From assembly GCA_012934845.2 (NCBI GenBank), contig WNNJ02000646.1, forward strand, positions 62,001-126,000: 64,000 nt of DNA. The letters run 5' to 3'. A model generated the notes under the pieces. It made no database searches, had not been told where the DNA came from, and saw nothing but the letters and a program-made list of their open reading frames with translations. Of the stretch, positions 34,210 through 46,134 are shown piece by piece. The position numbers and the translations under genes were made by a program. Numbering within the stretch: position 1 is the stretch's first letter; the number at the start of each line of letters is the position of its first letter. The stretch comes from Pomphorhynchus laevis. Taxonomy: Eukaryota; Acanthocephala; Palaeacanthocephala; Echinorhynchida; Pomphorhynchidae.

Positions 34210-34519
34210 TGTATGCAATATAATATAAACTATTTTAAGTTCACTTACTTATAATATTTTGATATTTATAATATTATTAAGTTTTTAATAATATTATAGA
34301 TATTATTAAAAAATATTATTAATAATATTACAAAAAAGAATAATAGAAAGCATTGAGATAAGCATCATAATATAGTGAGGGTAAATAAACAACAATCATT
34401 GACGACAAACTGCAACCGATCAATGCATAACCAGCCGTGCTGCTAAATGACCAGTCAGTGCACACAATGGTCAAGTACATTAAATAAATAAAAAAACAAC
34501 ACCCGTAAGAAAACAAAAG
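34210..34519. other. AT-rich spacer, no gene
   Basis: It contains (TAATATTAT)-like palindromic low-complexity sequence at 34,250-34,335. Nothing else is visible. Confidence 0.5.
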
Positions 34520-34583
34520 ACAGCAAACATATAATTAGGTTAGAATAAATCTTCTTTATCAGTCTCTGTGTCTTCTATACATA

Positions 34584-36443
34584 TCACAACCTCAGGTACA
34601 GTGATATCTATACCCCGGGCGCACCAACGGCCAGCTTACGACTAACCCATTCAGGGTCTCTCACCCCCTAAGAGTACAGTCGAGGCGGACTATGGTCGGT
34701 AATATCGAGATGAGGTACTTAAGAAACCTAAGTCTATGCTCTGAATGACGTCCTCTAGAGAAAAATACTAATCCCAAGATAGCTTAAGTACCCTTATAGG
34801 CGTACTTGGGTTTTCCCAATCAATGACAGATGCTAGGCTCGATTAAGAGGTCACCTAGTTCTCTTCACGATAAGTTTAAGTCTATCCAGGTTAGCTTTCG
34901 TCGACCCCAGATATTTTACTCGACTCATAAAGATGTGGAGTGGATGATGCTGCAAAATTGAGAAGAGAACAGAGTGTGCTAGTATCTTAAGTTTCTTTTT
35001 TTGTGGCAGGGGCGCCATGAAAGACGACAATCTGCAATTTTTTGGAGTTAAAAATAAGATTCGAATGGGTAACCTGATCTTTAAATTTTAGAAAGAAATG
35101 GCTAATGTCCGACACTACATCTTTGCACCTGCGTCCAGAAAACAGTGCCGTGGTATCATCAGCATATACAACGAGATGTTGTATATTTCACTCCATCGAG
35201 AAGAGAGTGAATCGACGATTTTGGAGATTTCCGGAAGTGGGCCCGAGGAGTTAAGGATATCCGTAACAGATAAGTCCCTGCACATAAAGTCACCCTAGGG
35301 CGAGATTGGCTGGGGATAAAGCGTGGCTCCGTAACTATGTAGGGCTAATGACTCCTCCCAAACTCTATCACGGCGTTTACTACAAATCCAATCCGATGCG
35401 GTTTCCCGCCAGCAGACAAACTTCTCCTTCTTGAATATCTTCCGGAAGAAAGCATGAGAAAGATTAAAACGAGCAATATTCGTCCTATCCCTACTAAGCT
35501 GGATCCTATATCTAGAACTCCAGTATTCACTTGAGATAATCTTCCGGAAGGAAGCATAGAGATTATAAAGGTGTAGCATTTTTGCTAAGACCTTGAGTTT
35601 TATATGAGTGGAATTGTAAATGCGACCTTTATAGGTAATCGAAAGGATCCCGGTAGCTTGCGAAGAGAGGTAGGAATTAAATTCGGTCAAACGTTTATTC
35701 CATATAATGTGGAATAGTTGGATAACTATCTGAAAGAAGGCCACTTTGATAAGATCAAAGTGAAACCTCCTTCTAAGCAACGTATATTCCTCTAGCCGCC
35801 AGCGTATTAGGCAATGAGATGAAATCAGCTATTAGCGCGACTGCTCAGTACAGATGGGATTTAGCAACCACATCCTATGTAGCAGTAATATGTTGAGGAG
35901 TGAATTTGTTGTAGAGCAGTGAAAGGTGGGGTTGGTGTTTTATGTACAAGATATTCGTTCCTGGTTCTGCGGAGTGCTGCATTAATCCAACGAACAGTTC
36001 TGTCGTTGAAGTCACCAAGTAACATGTCGTAGCCGCTGCCTAAGATGTGATCCAGAAGATCACGGTTCTTGTGAATTTCCTCTGGTAAGATATAGACATT
36101 GGCTACGCTGGTGTGTTTACCGTTTTTAACAAGGGATATAGATAAATAAGGAAGGGCTGACAATAATAGTTTAGTAAGCGCAAAGACCTTAATGGGCACA
36201 AAACTACGGTTAGAAAGCCTTGAGAAGAAGATGAGTCTAGAGGGGTTATGTGAGGAGTAAAGTGGGTGATTATATACTTTGGGATACATCGAGTCATGTT
36301 GTAAGGGGGAGACGGATGGACCGCGTCTTCTGTAGGACTATATCATCTGCATATCTACCAGATAGAAGCCTAAGAGCGGAAGCACCTCCCGAATTCCACT
36401 GAAGAAAAATCTTCAGTGAAAAAGGCTTTCGATTACTTCCCAT
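34584..36443 (-). pseudogene. ORF2 (APE endonuclease-RT), RT core deleted
   Basis: It starts with MGSNRKPFSLKI and the ILRWN-like region (36,443-36,390). The endonuclease is readable with ANVYILPEEIHKNRDLLD, GDFNDRT (near 36,010) and the linker FDLIKVAFFQIVIQLF (near 35,750). Near 35,200 the sequence passes from the LNSS-P-P linker directly into the YADDTTALFSG motif (near 35,150), a loss of roughly 600 bp that removes RT motifs 1 to B. The C-terminal GRPPEQR-like block is near 34,740, and TGA is at 34,586-34,584. The hairpin after the start codon is 9 bp with complementary changes relative to other copies. Confidence 0.85.
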
Positions 36444-36477
36444 TGCGTTAGAGTTACCGGAGTGGGCGCCCTCCTCC

Positions 36478-37435
36478 TAGTTGAAACATAAGACGAGAAC
36501 GTTGCCCTTCACGGCCTCAACAGAGGGAGTCATTTGCCCACTGGCGTTACCTTCATTTCCCGTAGTGACCGCCGCCAATTCCCAGTCCTTCCCTCTTCTA
36601 GATAGTTTGAGGGAGTAGATATTATGGGTGGAAGCTATCCTCTTCTTTGAAGCAGGAGCTCCCTTAGACAAATTATCTGAATTTGATGTAGCCTGACTTT
36701 GTGTACCACATATTTTGCTAATCAAAGCCGGAAATCATTATTCTAAGTTTTTTCAAAGAGGCCTGATGATTGGCATCGATTCGGCGGAGTATATCCAGGT
36801 GCGAAAGTTTGTTATTAGCTATGCTAGCTTCCACGAAGGTATAGTGTTTAACAGGATCAGCACAGTGTCGTTTTTATAAGCTTTAAAATAGTTACATGTT
36901 CTTGACCACGCCAGGTGTATGCTCGACAAGAGAGCCACATACTTCACCCGATTGGGGTAGGTGGCATTCTGACCGCCTGTGTCCCCACTTGCGGAAGCGA
37001 TAACACTGGGGTAGGCTAGGTTGTCTGTATCGATCATAGTAAAAGTTAAGTTGTGCTCTAGAAAAGGGTTACATGCCGATCTGTTCACAGATCCACCGAG
37101 GTGGAACACCGATACATCGATCTGGTCATCCGATCCACCGAGGTGGAGCAGAAGGCAACTGGTATTGTTGGGCCGTTCTTTTCAGTGATAAAACTAGTAT
37201 TAGACACTTTGAATTGATTCTCCATGGCAAGAACTTCTTCTGAATTCAGAAACGGAGGAATGTTTGCTACTTTTAAGGAAGCCTGAATTGGCTTAAAATT
37301 AATCGTGTTTAAGTCAGCAAGCTTTTCGTTAAAGAAATCAAAATATACAATAGATAAGTCAGAGGTTAAAAATGAGATCCTTAACTCCACCACGAAGAGA
37401 GAGGGTGTTCCCGATAGAGCGCATCGGGTTGGATT
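36478..37435 (-). pseudogene. ORF1 (Gag-like), 5'-truncated
   Basis: It begins in the core (ELRISFLTSDLSIVYFDFF, near 37,390) and continues with KPIQASLKVANIPPF and IPVAFCSTSVDL. A short direct duplication (GATCCACCGAGGTGGA at about 37,089 and 37,131) repeats the CSTSVD codons. The CNPFLEHNLTF segment and first knuckle (near 37,010) follow, altered at several Cys/His positions. A separate frame (36,725-36,477) carries the Ser/Lys-rich C-terminal tail to the stop at 36,480-36,478. Confidence 0.82.
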
Positions 37436-37437
37436 GA

Positions 37438-38830
37438 CATCGCCTTGACAAAGTTTTGAAGGAGTCACTAACCCTGCACAATTATGGAGCCACTCAATCT
37501 CCCCAAACAATCCCGTCTTGGGGTTACTTCAGGAGCAGGGATTTATCGGTTACCGATATCCTGAATGCCTGGTGTCAACTTACGTTGATCTCCAGATCTC
37601 AGGCGCCACGCTCTTCTCGCGTCTGTCAGCTTTTGACAGTTTTAAAAGAGAAGTCGTCATCCCTATGCTATTAGCATCATCATTCGATGTGGCCGGCATT
37701 ATTATTAGCCGAAGAATATTTTTAGCCTAAATTTTTTTATCTCATGCCCTAAAAAATCTTCGCCCTCTTTCGATAGAAAACTCCCTCATTTCCACTTATG
37801 AAAAAGCGCTTGCGCGTATAATTCGCGATCATTTAATTAGACTTAATTTAATCTCACTAGGTTTTTAAAGGTCGCTTGGTACATTCGACAGTTGGTGAAG
37901 TTCATCGGTTTTGCCAAGACAACAGTTATCAGCTCGTTGTAGATGTTTTTCTTGAGTATTCCGCTGCCTTTTACCGTATTTTTTTATTCCTTTGGTTATC
38001 TCTTCTCTGAGCTCCATCGTGTTGCATGCGAGAATTGTTAACAATTGCTTAATACCAAGCAGTTTTTTATAGGGACGACCCTGATGCTTGTCCGTTCTAC
38101 CCTATTACTGGTGTGCCTCGTGGATCACCTTTTTCACCTATCTTATATCTTGCTACCTCCATTGTACTATTCAAGAATTTTAAACGCGACCAACATCTAG
38201 TGGTATACGATGATAATACCACAGCCCTGTTCTCTGGACGTAGGTGCAAATATGAAGTTTCTGACATCATCCCTTCTTTTTAAAAGATTAAAAGACCAGT
38301 TAACATCATCACATCCAATTCTCCGCAAAATCCCAGGTGGTTGACTTTAATGGCGCCCCTGAGACAAATAAAAAATTAAAGAGACTAGCACTCTCAACTC
38401 TCTGCTCCATTTTGCAGAATCATCCACTCCCAGCCTTCATAATGGTAAACCTTCGGGGGTTTACCTAATCTATTCAAGATCAGACTTGAATAGATTCAAA
38501 AGTGTCCTTATGAAAACTAGCTGGGCCCTGAAACGGGCCCAGCATCTGTCATTGAGAGGAAGTGTTCAGGTGTGCTTATGGTGCACCTGGGCAATCTCGA
38601 GATTAGTCTTTTATCTTGAGGACGTCTTTCTGAGCAAAGACTAAGGTTTCTCAAGTTCCTCATCTCGCGATTACCTACAGCTGTCCACTTCGACTGAACC
38701 CTCAAGTGTTTAAGAGATTCTGAGTGGTTTAGACGAAATCCAGTGCACTGGTGTAAGCTGGAGAGATCCCCCTTGTCCGTCACTATGAGAATACGTATCA
38801 AGCATTTTTAAACGATAATTTTCTGACTTT
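37438..38830 (+). mobile_element. Family J LINE, 5'-truncated ORF2 3' half (J11)
   Basis: It starts abruptly inside ORF2 (LDKVLKESLTLHNYGATQSP) and runs through the DILN-W linker, remnants of the LRP-S motif, FVKGR lost, a weak motif A region near 37,950, GVPRGSPFSP near 38,112, a YADD region altered to YDDNTT near 38,210, and the C-terminal RIVRL-like block, ending near 38,800. A perfect 12-bp inverted repeat (38,467-38,478 and 38,485-38,496) marks a local rearrangement. It has many breaks and is a dead 5'-truncated insertion. Confidence 0.85.
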
Positions 38831-39527
38831 TACTTATTTAGTCATATTTTTGTTATTATCCATATTTAACCCGTAAGTTTTGTATTTAAGACAATTGTTA
38901 TGATACAAGCATTTTTAAGAAACAAAAGTTTAATGTTTAGTTTTAAACAACTATTTTGAATAGAATTAAATCAATACAATAGGTTTGAAAATAAACGAAG
39001 TGAGGATAATCAGTTTATAGTTTTTGCCGAATTAAATAATGATATGTTCATGAAAGTGCTTTTAGTGAAAAATTCACTTATCGAATTACCACCTACAGAA
39101 TTTGGTTGGTGACTATTGCAGCTACCGTTCCTACCAGAAAGATAACAATCAGCAAAAACTGCTAAAACTCTCGGCACTTTTTGTTTGTTGATGACATCGC
39201 AGCAAGAAAAAACATTTAATCGGTAGACTCTTTAGTAAAGAAAAATGTCATCTCGTATATGATAAAATGCAGGTGTTTGATCGCCTGCATGTATCACCTG
39301 ATTGTAATCTTCCATTGTTATCAATGATTCTAAAAGGTAAGAACAATGCACTTAGTGAATTGACATTTTATTGAGGGTAATATTTAGAAAAAACCAGCGA
39401 AAGATATTTAATCGCAGGTTGTCGAATAAGTGGTTAATGTTATAACAAAATATGGGCCATTTACATTTGAAGCATTCAACCTTCAATTTTTTTTTGGCTC
39501 ATCTTATACTGTTTAGATGACTCATCC
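38831..39527. other. AT-rich spacer, no gene
   Basis: I see no coding potential or repeat here, except an inverted TTATACTGT copy of the adjacent transposon end at 39,504-39,512. Confidence 0.5.
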
Positions 39528-39838
39528 ACAGTATAAAAATTAGTCCGGATAAAATTAATTAAAAGTACTAAAAAATACTTTTAGTTTTAACAACCAACTT
39601 GACAACGTCATATCTTAGTCATTAATATAAACATCAATGCGACAAAGTAAAATGAGACGTTTACTTTTTGTGCTTAAATCTGTAATTCGCTCTGATTAGT
39701 AGACAACGATTTTATCGACAATCCACTTTGTTTTGCTAAAATCATTCTTTAAATTTGGATTTACGCAAAAGATCGATATCATAAGGTATATTTTTATTTA
39801 ATTTTTTAAAATTTCTGTATTTTCGGCACTAGATAGCT
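39528..39838 (+). repeat. Left terminal inverted repeat
   Basis: It pairs with 40,381-40,663. It contains a 24-bp insertion near 39,563-39,588 relative to the right arm; otherwise the arms align throughout. Confidence 0.85.
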
Positions 39839-40380
39839 AATATAAACAACACCTTCCAGTATATACATTTGTAATTATTATCGATTTTTAAAAAATGAAA
39901 TCCTTCTAATCTGGAAGAATTTGTCTAAAAATACCGAACATATTGTTATTTACCCCCTTTATGTATCTAACAACTTCCCATCTACCCCTTCCCTTCAACC
40001 CATTCCTCCTTTAACCTTTCTAACTCTATCAATTTTTCCTCTAACCTATTTTATATTTACCCCATTTCCCATTGGGGTAGAAGGGAAATGAGTTAAGTGG
40101 GAAACACATTAACCCATTAATGGGTTAAGTGGGGAAGGTTTCCCATTACCCACTCCTTTACATTTCATTCTCCCTCTTGCCCTTCTTTTCCCTACATCAG
40201 AAAGCGTTGACGGAGTGCGGCTACACTTTCCGAAATTTGTGATAAATAATATATAAAATCAGGTTCAGTAATTATATCCGACATGTGGAAAGTTACTGCA
40301 TTTTATTTTGGAAGACATTTTTTGAACGGGGTGTTATGGAATTGAGAAACTGAAAGGATACAATTTTCAGCAACTGTTTG

Positions 40381-40663
40381 GCTATCTAGTGCCGAAAATA
40401 CAGAAATTTTAAAAAATTAAATAAAAATATACCTTATGATATCGATCTTTCGCGTAAATCCAAATTTAAAATATGATTTTAGCAAAACAAAGTAGATTGT
40501 CGATAAAATCGTTGTCTACTAATCAGAGCGAATTACAGATTTAAACACAAAAAGTAAACGTCTCATTTTACTTTGTCGCATTGATGTACATATTTATAAC
40601 CAAGATATGACGTAGTCAAATTGGTTGCTAAATTTATTTTCTCCAGATTAATTCTTATACTGT
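40381..40663 (-). repeat. Right terminal inverted repeat
   Basis: Inverted copy of the left arm, ending TTATACTG at 40,655-40,662, followed by TA. Confidence 0.85.
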
Positions 40664-40667
40664 AGAT

Positions 40668-42660
40668 CAGTTATCCCCAGCCCCGGTCCGCGGACATGTG
40701 CGGTCCGTGACAAAATTTTGATTTAATTAATTTTATATCAGATTATTTTAACAAAGGCCATTGACAATGTTTTTAATATATAAAAGACATTGTACAGAGA
40801 AAATCACTATACCTCAGGATATCTTGTGATGTGAAAATACTCTTCAAATTATATTAACACACAAATGATATTGTTATAAAAACACTTATAGATCCAAATT
40901 ATGTACCTTACACTGTTCAAAATGGAAGATATTTCGATGTTCATTTTATATTATTTTTTGTAAAATCGTCAAAAAATTTATCCATATAAAGCCAGATGAG
41001 TAAAACCCGAACATCGTAGAAAAATTCCTTGATAAATTTAATGCTAGCTATAAGAAACAATATTCATGTGGTTCAAATAATGCAAGCAATGAGACGGAGG
41101 AGAAGCATACCAATTTAAAAGAAAACTATGATCAGAAAATATAACGAGTCATATTAACAATATAGTTATATAGAGTCATAAACAACATCATTACTATTTC
41201 TATATGCTTAATCTGTGGTGACCACTTTGCTAATGATGCAATGAAATCTTCTAAATTGCTTCGTCACTTAAAAACAAATCATCAGTCACTAGATAAAACT
41301 TTGGATTTAAAAAAAGAAAGCAGGAACAAGAACGAGAGAAATTGTTTATGTATGGGATAGTCTCATTAAACGGAAAAGTCCTAAAAGCATCTTTCTTAGT
41401 GGTAAATCGTATTGCTAGATCTAAAAAAGCATTTACGATAGGCGAATAATTGATATTGCCTTGTACAAAACATTTGTCATGAACTTCTTGGAGAAGCCGC
41501 AGCAACATAAATATCAAATGTACCTTTGCCTGCTAGCACTATAATAGGTGGATCGATGAAATTGCCCTGGATATTGAGTAACAATTACTGTGGAGAATAT
41601 CCGAATCGCCCTGGTATGCATTCCAGGTAGACGAATCTACATATATCGATAACAGGACATTACTGTTTGATTTTATAATATACATTTATAAGGAAGATGT
41701 ACAAGATGACTTACTATGGGCATTATCTTTACCGAGCCACACCAGAGGAGCCCAAATATTCTGCTTAATAAATGAATATATCATAAAGAATCCTGATTGG
41801 AAGTGTTGTGTCAGTATATGCACAGATAGTACTGCTGCTATGACCGGAAGACTATCTGAGTTGATAACACGAATTAAGGAGGTTGTCCCAAAAGGTGAAT
41901 CTAAGAACTGTATCATCCACGGGAAAATGTTTACAAGTAGAAACATGACGCCAGAACTTGGCAATGTGATGTGTAATGTCATTAAAGCCATTAACCACAT
42001 TACAGCACACGCCCTAAATTCACGTATTTTTTAACAACTTTGTGAGGAGATGGATACATATTATAAATGTCTTATCTCGCACATTGAAATAATATGACTT
42101 TGTATATGGAAATATACAAATGTTGATGTTGATACGGCGTGTAAATGAAGGGATTTTAGATTTTAGTTTCCGATACTATCATAATGTTCGGGAAGAAAAC
42201 AAACAATATTATAGACTTGTTTATAATCATTTATTTTTGCTTTAGACGAATTTGAAGAATTTTGAGGCATCAAAAGATCCAAGACCCATTTCGCAATAGA
42301 CCATCTGTTAACGACCTTGCAAATTGAAGAACAGTTATTAGGGGAGGGTGAACGACGGCGGCTTTAGAAGTGAATTTTCTTCTTCAACTCTAACCATGTT
42401 TTAAATTAAAGTTATGGGAGAGCATAATAACATTTTAAATCACTTAAATCATTATTGCCATTTCTCACATCTTACCTGAATTTTCTGCTGTTTCAGCAAA
42501 ACAAAAGATCGATTGATCTATTGACCAAATATATGCCTACTTGAGGCATCGCCTATGTGGAACCGACTTGTTGAAGATAAACAAAATGTTCATATTGATT
42601 TGATATATGTGGTTTGAAACATTAAAAATGCCTTTAAAACATTTTACACAATTCTGTGGT
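40668..42660 (+). mobile_element. hAT DNA transposon remnant (ZBED5/SCAND3-type)
   Basis: The 5' end CAGTTATCCCCAGCCCCGGT, followed by a GTCCGCGGAC dyad, has the look of the animal hAT terminus (CAG-N-G-N-CCCAACC followed by a GGTCCGCGG-type dyad). The transposase remnant follows at 41,120-42,340. I could not find the matching 3' inverted repeat, so the right end is approximate. Confidence 0.75.
41120..42340 (+). pseudogene. hAT transposase related to ZBED5/SCAND3 proteins, decayed
   Basis: Reading across frames, the order matches ZBED5-like hAT transposases: RKYNESY; a BED-type finger (CLICGDHFANDAMKSSKLLRH, with the following KTNH); KASFLVVNRIARSKKAFTIG near 41,380; LILPCTKH; VPLPASTI near 41,525; the region around the DST catalytic segment, degraded; ICTDSTAAMTGRLSELITRI near 41,820; CIIHGKMFTSRNMTPEL near 41,910; INHITAHALNSRIF near 41,990; and DPRPISQ (the WIRDPF region) near 42,280. 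These catalytic-core and helical blocks are characteristic of the family. Stops and shifts are numerous, so it encodes nothing functional. Recognition is from memory of the family. Confidence 0.85.
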
Positions 42661-45600
42661 TATTCTAAAATTCATATTTTAAATTTAATTCTAAAACAAT
42701 TGGCATGTAGTTTGACGATTCCAAGTAGATTTTTAAAATATTGACCTGGTCAGTACAGTCAAAATGGTTCTGGAACATTGATGTAGATGATACATCTAAA
42801 ATAGTATAAAATGTGCTAAAAATGTGGGTTGGATGCGCCAAAAGCAAAAATACAATTTTTTTAATAAATCTTCAGTAACCGATTATCCAAATAATAATGA
42901 AGTTTATAATGATGTCATCATGACATCATTATATTCTCATGGCTCGATCAGCTCCTACTCAATATTCGACTAATGTGTTGCGGCTATTATACCATTTATA
43001 CCGTTTATACCATTTATAGTACAAACATAAAGACTCAAGGTTTTACCGTTATTTTTTCCATTTCACGGATCCTATTTAGTTATGACTGACACATTCTAAT
43101 TTTATTAAGCAATTGATACAAACGAGCATTTATTGTGTTAAATAAACCTACGACTTGTGCAATAACATGATGATGACATTATCAAATTATAAAGTCAACA
43201 TATAACTAATGTTTTATAAATGGTAATGTTTTGATCGTGGTTCGCTATAATATACGGAATCACGTTGAAAAGCAGTCAAAATTTTAAAGCATTGCATTTC
43301 TCAAAACAGTAACATCTGAAAAATAGAGCTTAGATGATGAAATATTTTAAATTAACGATCGAAGTTGATTTTCTCAAATTCTTTAAATTACAAATTAAAA
43401 AAACATTTGTTTTATAATTTATGCTTACTCCGCTTTTACCCGATTGGATAAATACATAATTATATAATTATAAAATATTATAATAATTTAAAAATCTAAT
43501 AATCTAATAATATTTAATAATATAATATTTAATAATGTAATATTGTATAATATAATAATTAAAAAATTCTTATAAAGTTAAGCAGGTCACAATAGCTATA
43601 ACTACACAATTTGCTTTAAAGTGTAAAAATCGTTAAAATATGCAAGCAAATGCTTGTCTGTTATTTAAAAAAATATACACCTTCGCACTCCTCCTTTCGA
43701 ATTTTATTTTTTTATTCCAAAATTAGCAAGTAATATATCGATAGTACTTTCCATATACACTAGCGATTTAGCTACCATCGTGCAAGCACAACTTAGTGAT
43801 TAGTCCTGGAACAACTACAGTCATTTGAACCTTTATAAAGTGTCTATATGTTAAAATCTAGGTATCAAAGTTTTACAAGCGAAGGGATGATATTTAGTCT
43901 AAATAATAAACAGCAAACTTGGATATTATTAAATGAACGATGCTTTCAAAATGACAACTAATTCGAAGATATTAAAGACTAATCAATTTTTAAGGATAAT
44001 TCTTCAAATATTTATTTAATCGAGTGGTTGTTAATACTGTAAGGAGTGGAGCCTGCATTTTCCAGTAAAAAAAACAATAGTTTTCAATAATGGAAAATTT
44101 TAGATTTTTCACGAGTTTCTTAAAAATCTACTTTTGGAATCGTCCTAAATCGTACTAACAAGGACATAGTCATTTGAACTAAAAATTAGTAATTAGTACT
44201 AATTAGTGCTGGAATAGCCATTTAAACCTGTACAAAAATTCAATTTTTAATTTTGTTTTCAAAAAATTAAATTTTGAATTTTTAGTCTCGTTAATTTATC
44301 TGAAATATTTTTATTAATTTTAAATTAAAATATTTGAGCAATTAAGCAATTAAACAAATTTTATTTCAACTGAAACATATTTGCCAAAATTAATTTTAAG
44401 GTGCGACTAATATTTAATGGACATTTGATATTACTGGCAAGATTCTAGACTTTTAAGAACATTCTAATATCTTTCGTAACAGCTCAATTAAACTAACTTC
44501 AATGACCAAAAGTAATTCGCGACGTTGTACAACTTAATTTTAGCCATCAACTTTCATAACATGCTTATTTCTTAACATTTACTAACTCAAAAGGATGAAT
44601 CTTAAAACATTAAAAGAATTTTGAGTTGCTCGAAATGGATAAACATTGCACTTGGGAATTTTCTAAAAACGCAAGCCTATAAAATCAGCCCATCAATTTT
44701 TAAATATTGAAAATATTAAAAGATATTACAAAAACTATCGATATATTTATAATTTATTTTCAAGAAATAAGAAATAAATTATATATTTATAATTTATTTG
44801 TTAGAGAAAAGAAATCAAACAAAAAATATTTTTATCCTTGAATCAACCACGCGTATTATGATTAACTTCTTCAGACTTTCAAGTTCCAGTAATTTTGTCA
44901 ACTTCTTTATCAGGTAACAGTTATAGCTGGGGAGACTTGATAAGTGTTGCTTTTTTGCATTGGTTGTAGCCAAGCCGTATTGGATGGCGGGGTATATTTC
45001 TTATGTCACAAAATCGTAATCATCATTGCAATTTTTAGAAGTACTTGACTTCGCGCAGATACGATTATCGCTGTTGGTAGAAGTCGTACCTGTAGCGGAA
45101 GGATGATAACGTGTAAGCAACACTTTACCTTTCTGCCAGAGGATCAACATAAGTCATTAATCTAGCCGGTTCACAAACAGAAGAATTTTATCATAGAAAA
45201 TATGGTCAAAAAATTTACTTTAAATAGATATTTAATAAATAAGCCATTAAATGTTAAATCCGTGGGTTCTATGAAGCTTCCAAAATTTAGCTTCAATCAA
45301 TACAATATAAGTCTAAGTCATTAAGGACAAATTATTCCCGCAATTTTGAATATATTTTAGTGTGATCTTTGAAATAACTAAAGTATTCACAAATTAACTT
45401 TGTCTCGTGTATTATTTTAGCAAGCTTTCCTTATAAAAAAAGTAATTTTGGATAGATTTGAGCGTGGTGTATCTTAAATTGTAGTACTATTGCTTTAAAA
45501 ATTGCAGAGACAATTCGAGTCCTAGTTACAAGAGAATATGAATAGAGCGTAGAATACACGAACAACAAGCGATTACTGACTAAGTGATAAGGATATCGTC

Positions 45601-46134
45601 TTAAAGATAATCATTTCTGTAATTTCAACCGATGTTATACAAAATTATTTCACAGCTTTTAGAATTATCGCACTTCAAATCGCCAACAACAAATCCGTTG
45701 CATAAGTCAAATCAAAAATATTATCTTTTAATCCTTTACAACAAATATCGAGGATTAAATAATATAGAGAGAGCTACTTTATTAAGATAAGACGTTTCGA
45801 TCAATACAGATTGGTAAATTAATAAACCAAATCACATATTTGTAATAAATGTATGGTTTGAATCCATTACAACAACTACTGAGGATTAAACAATGTATAA
45901 AGAGCTACTCTATTAACTCGGGGTGTTGGTTCTACATTCCAGCCTACGAAATTTGCTTGCGTTGAAGGTATCCTTTTAGGATGATGGACGTATGAATTCA
46001 TAAACTTCATTAGATTCATGTAGGGCTGGGAGCTTTGTCCTTGGGAACGATGACGCATTATTAGTGATGAAGCAAATAATTATTGAAATGCAGAATGAAC
46101 AATAATGTATTTATTATCACGTAATTCTTATTAT
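42661..46134. other. AT-rich spacer, no recognised gene
   Basis: About 3.5 kb. The only structure seen is low-complexity AT sequence (43,450-43,560, 44,270-44,420) and an imperfect direct repeat of about 53 bp (TTACAACAA, then GAGGATTAAA, then GAGCTACT) at 45,732 and 45,864. The short open frames look random. Confidence 0.5.

Larger units (their letters stand above)
34520..37435 (-). mobile_element. Family J LINE, copy 10 on minus strand (J10)
   Basis: This is a reverse-oriented copy: ORF1 (37,435 to 36,478), a 34 nt gap, ORF2 (36,443 to 34,584) and a short 3' UTR. The 5' part of ORF1 is missing, and at 37,435 the sequence switches to the plus-strand copy J11, giving a head-to-head pair. Confidence 0.88.
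39528..40663. mobile_element. Non-autonomous DNA transposon with about 300-bp terminal inverted repeats (Tc1/mariner-like ends)
   Basis: The left arm at 39,528-39,838 is the reverse complement of 40,381-40,663 (about 85-90% by eye, with small gaps). The termini are CAGTATAA, flanked on the right by TA and on the left by CA, so a TA target duplication with one mutated copy fits Tc1/mariner. The interior (39,839-40,380) has no transposase and is unusual: a C/T-rich stretch of ACCC/CCC tracts and the perfect palindrome TTAACCCATTAATGGGTTAA at 40,108-40,127. It could alternatively be a foldback-type element. The hAT element begins within 5-6 bp of its right end. Confidence 0.8.

Noticed and set aside
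40108-40127. Telomere-type repeat (GGGTTAA / TTAACCC)
   Set aside because: It occurs once as a palindrome, not as a tandem array, so there is no direct telomere evidence in the window.
45876-46058. 60-codon minus-strand frame near 46 kb
   Set aside because: It shows no known motif and overlaps a short direct repeat; there is no support for coding.
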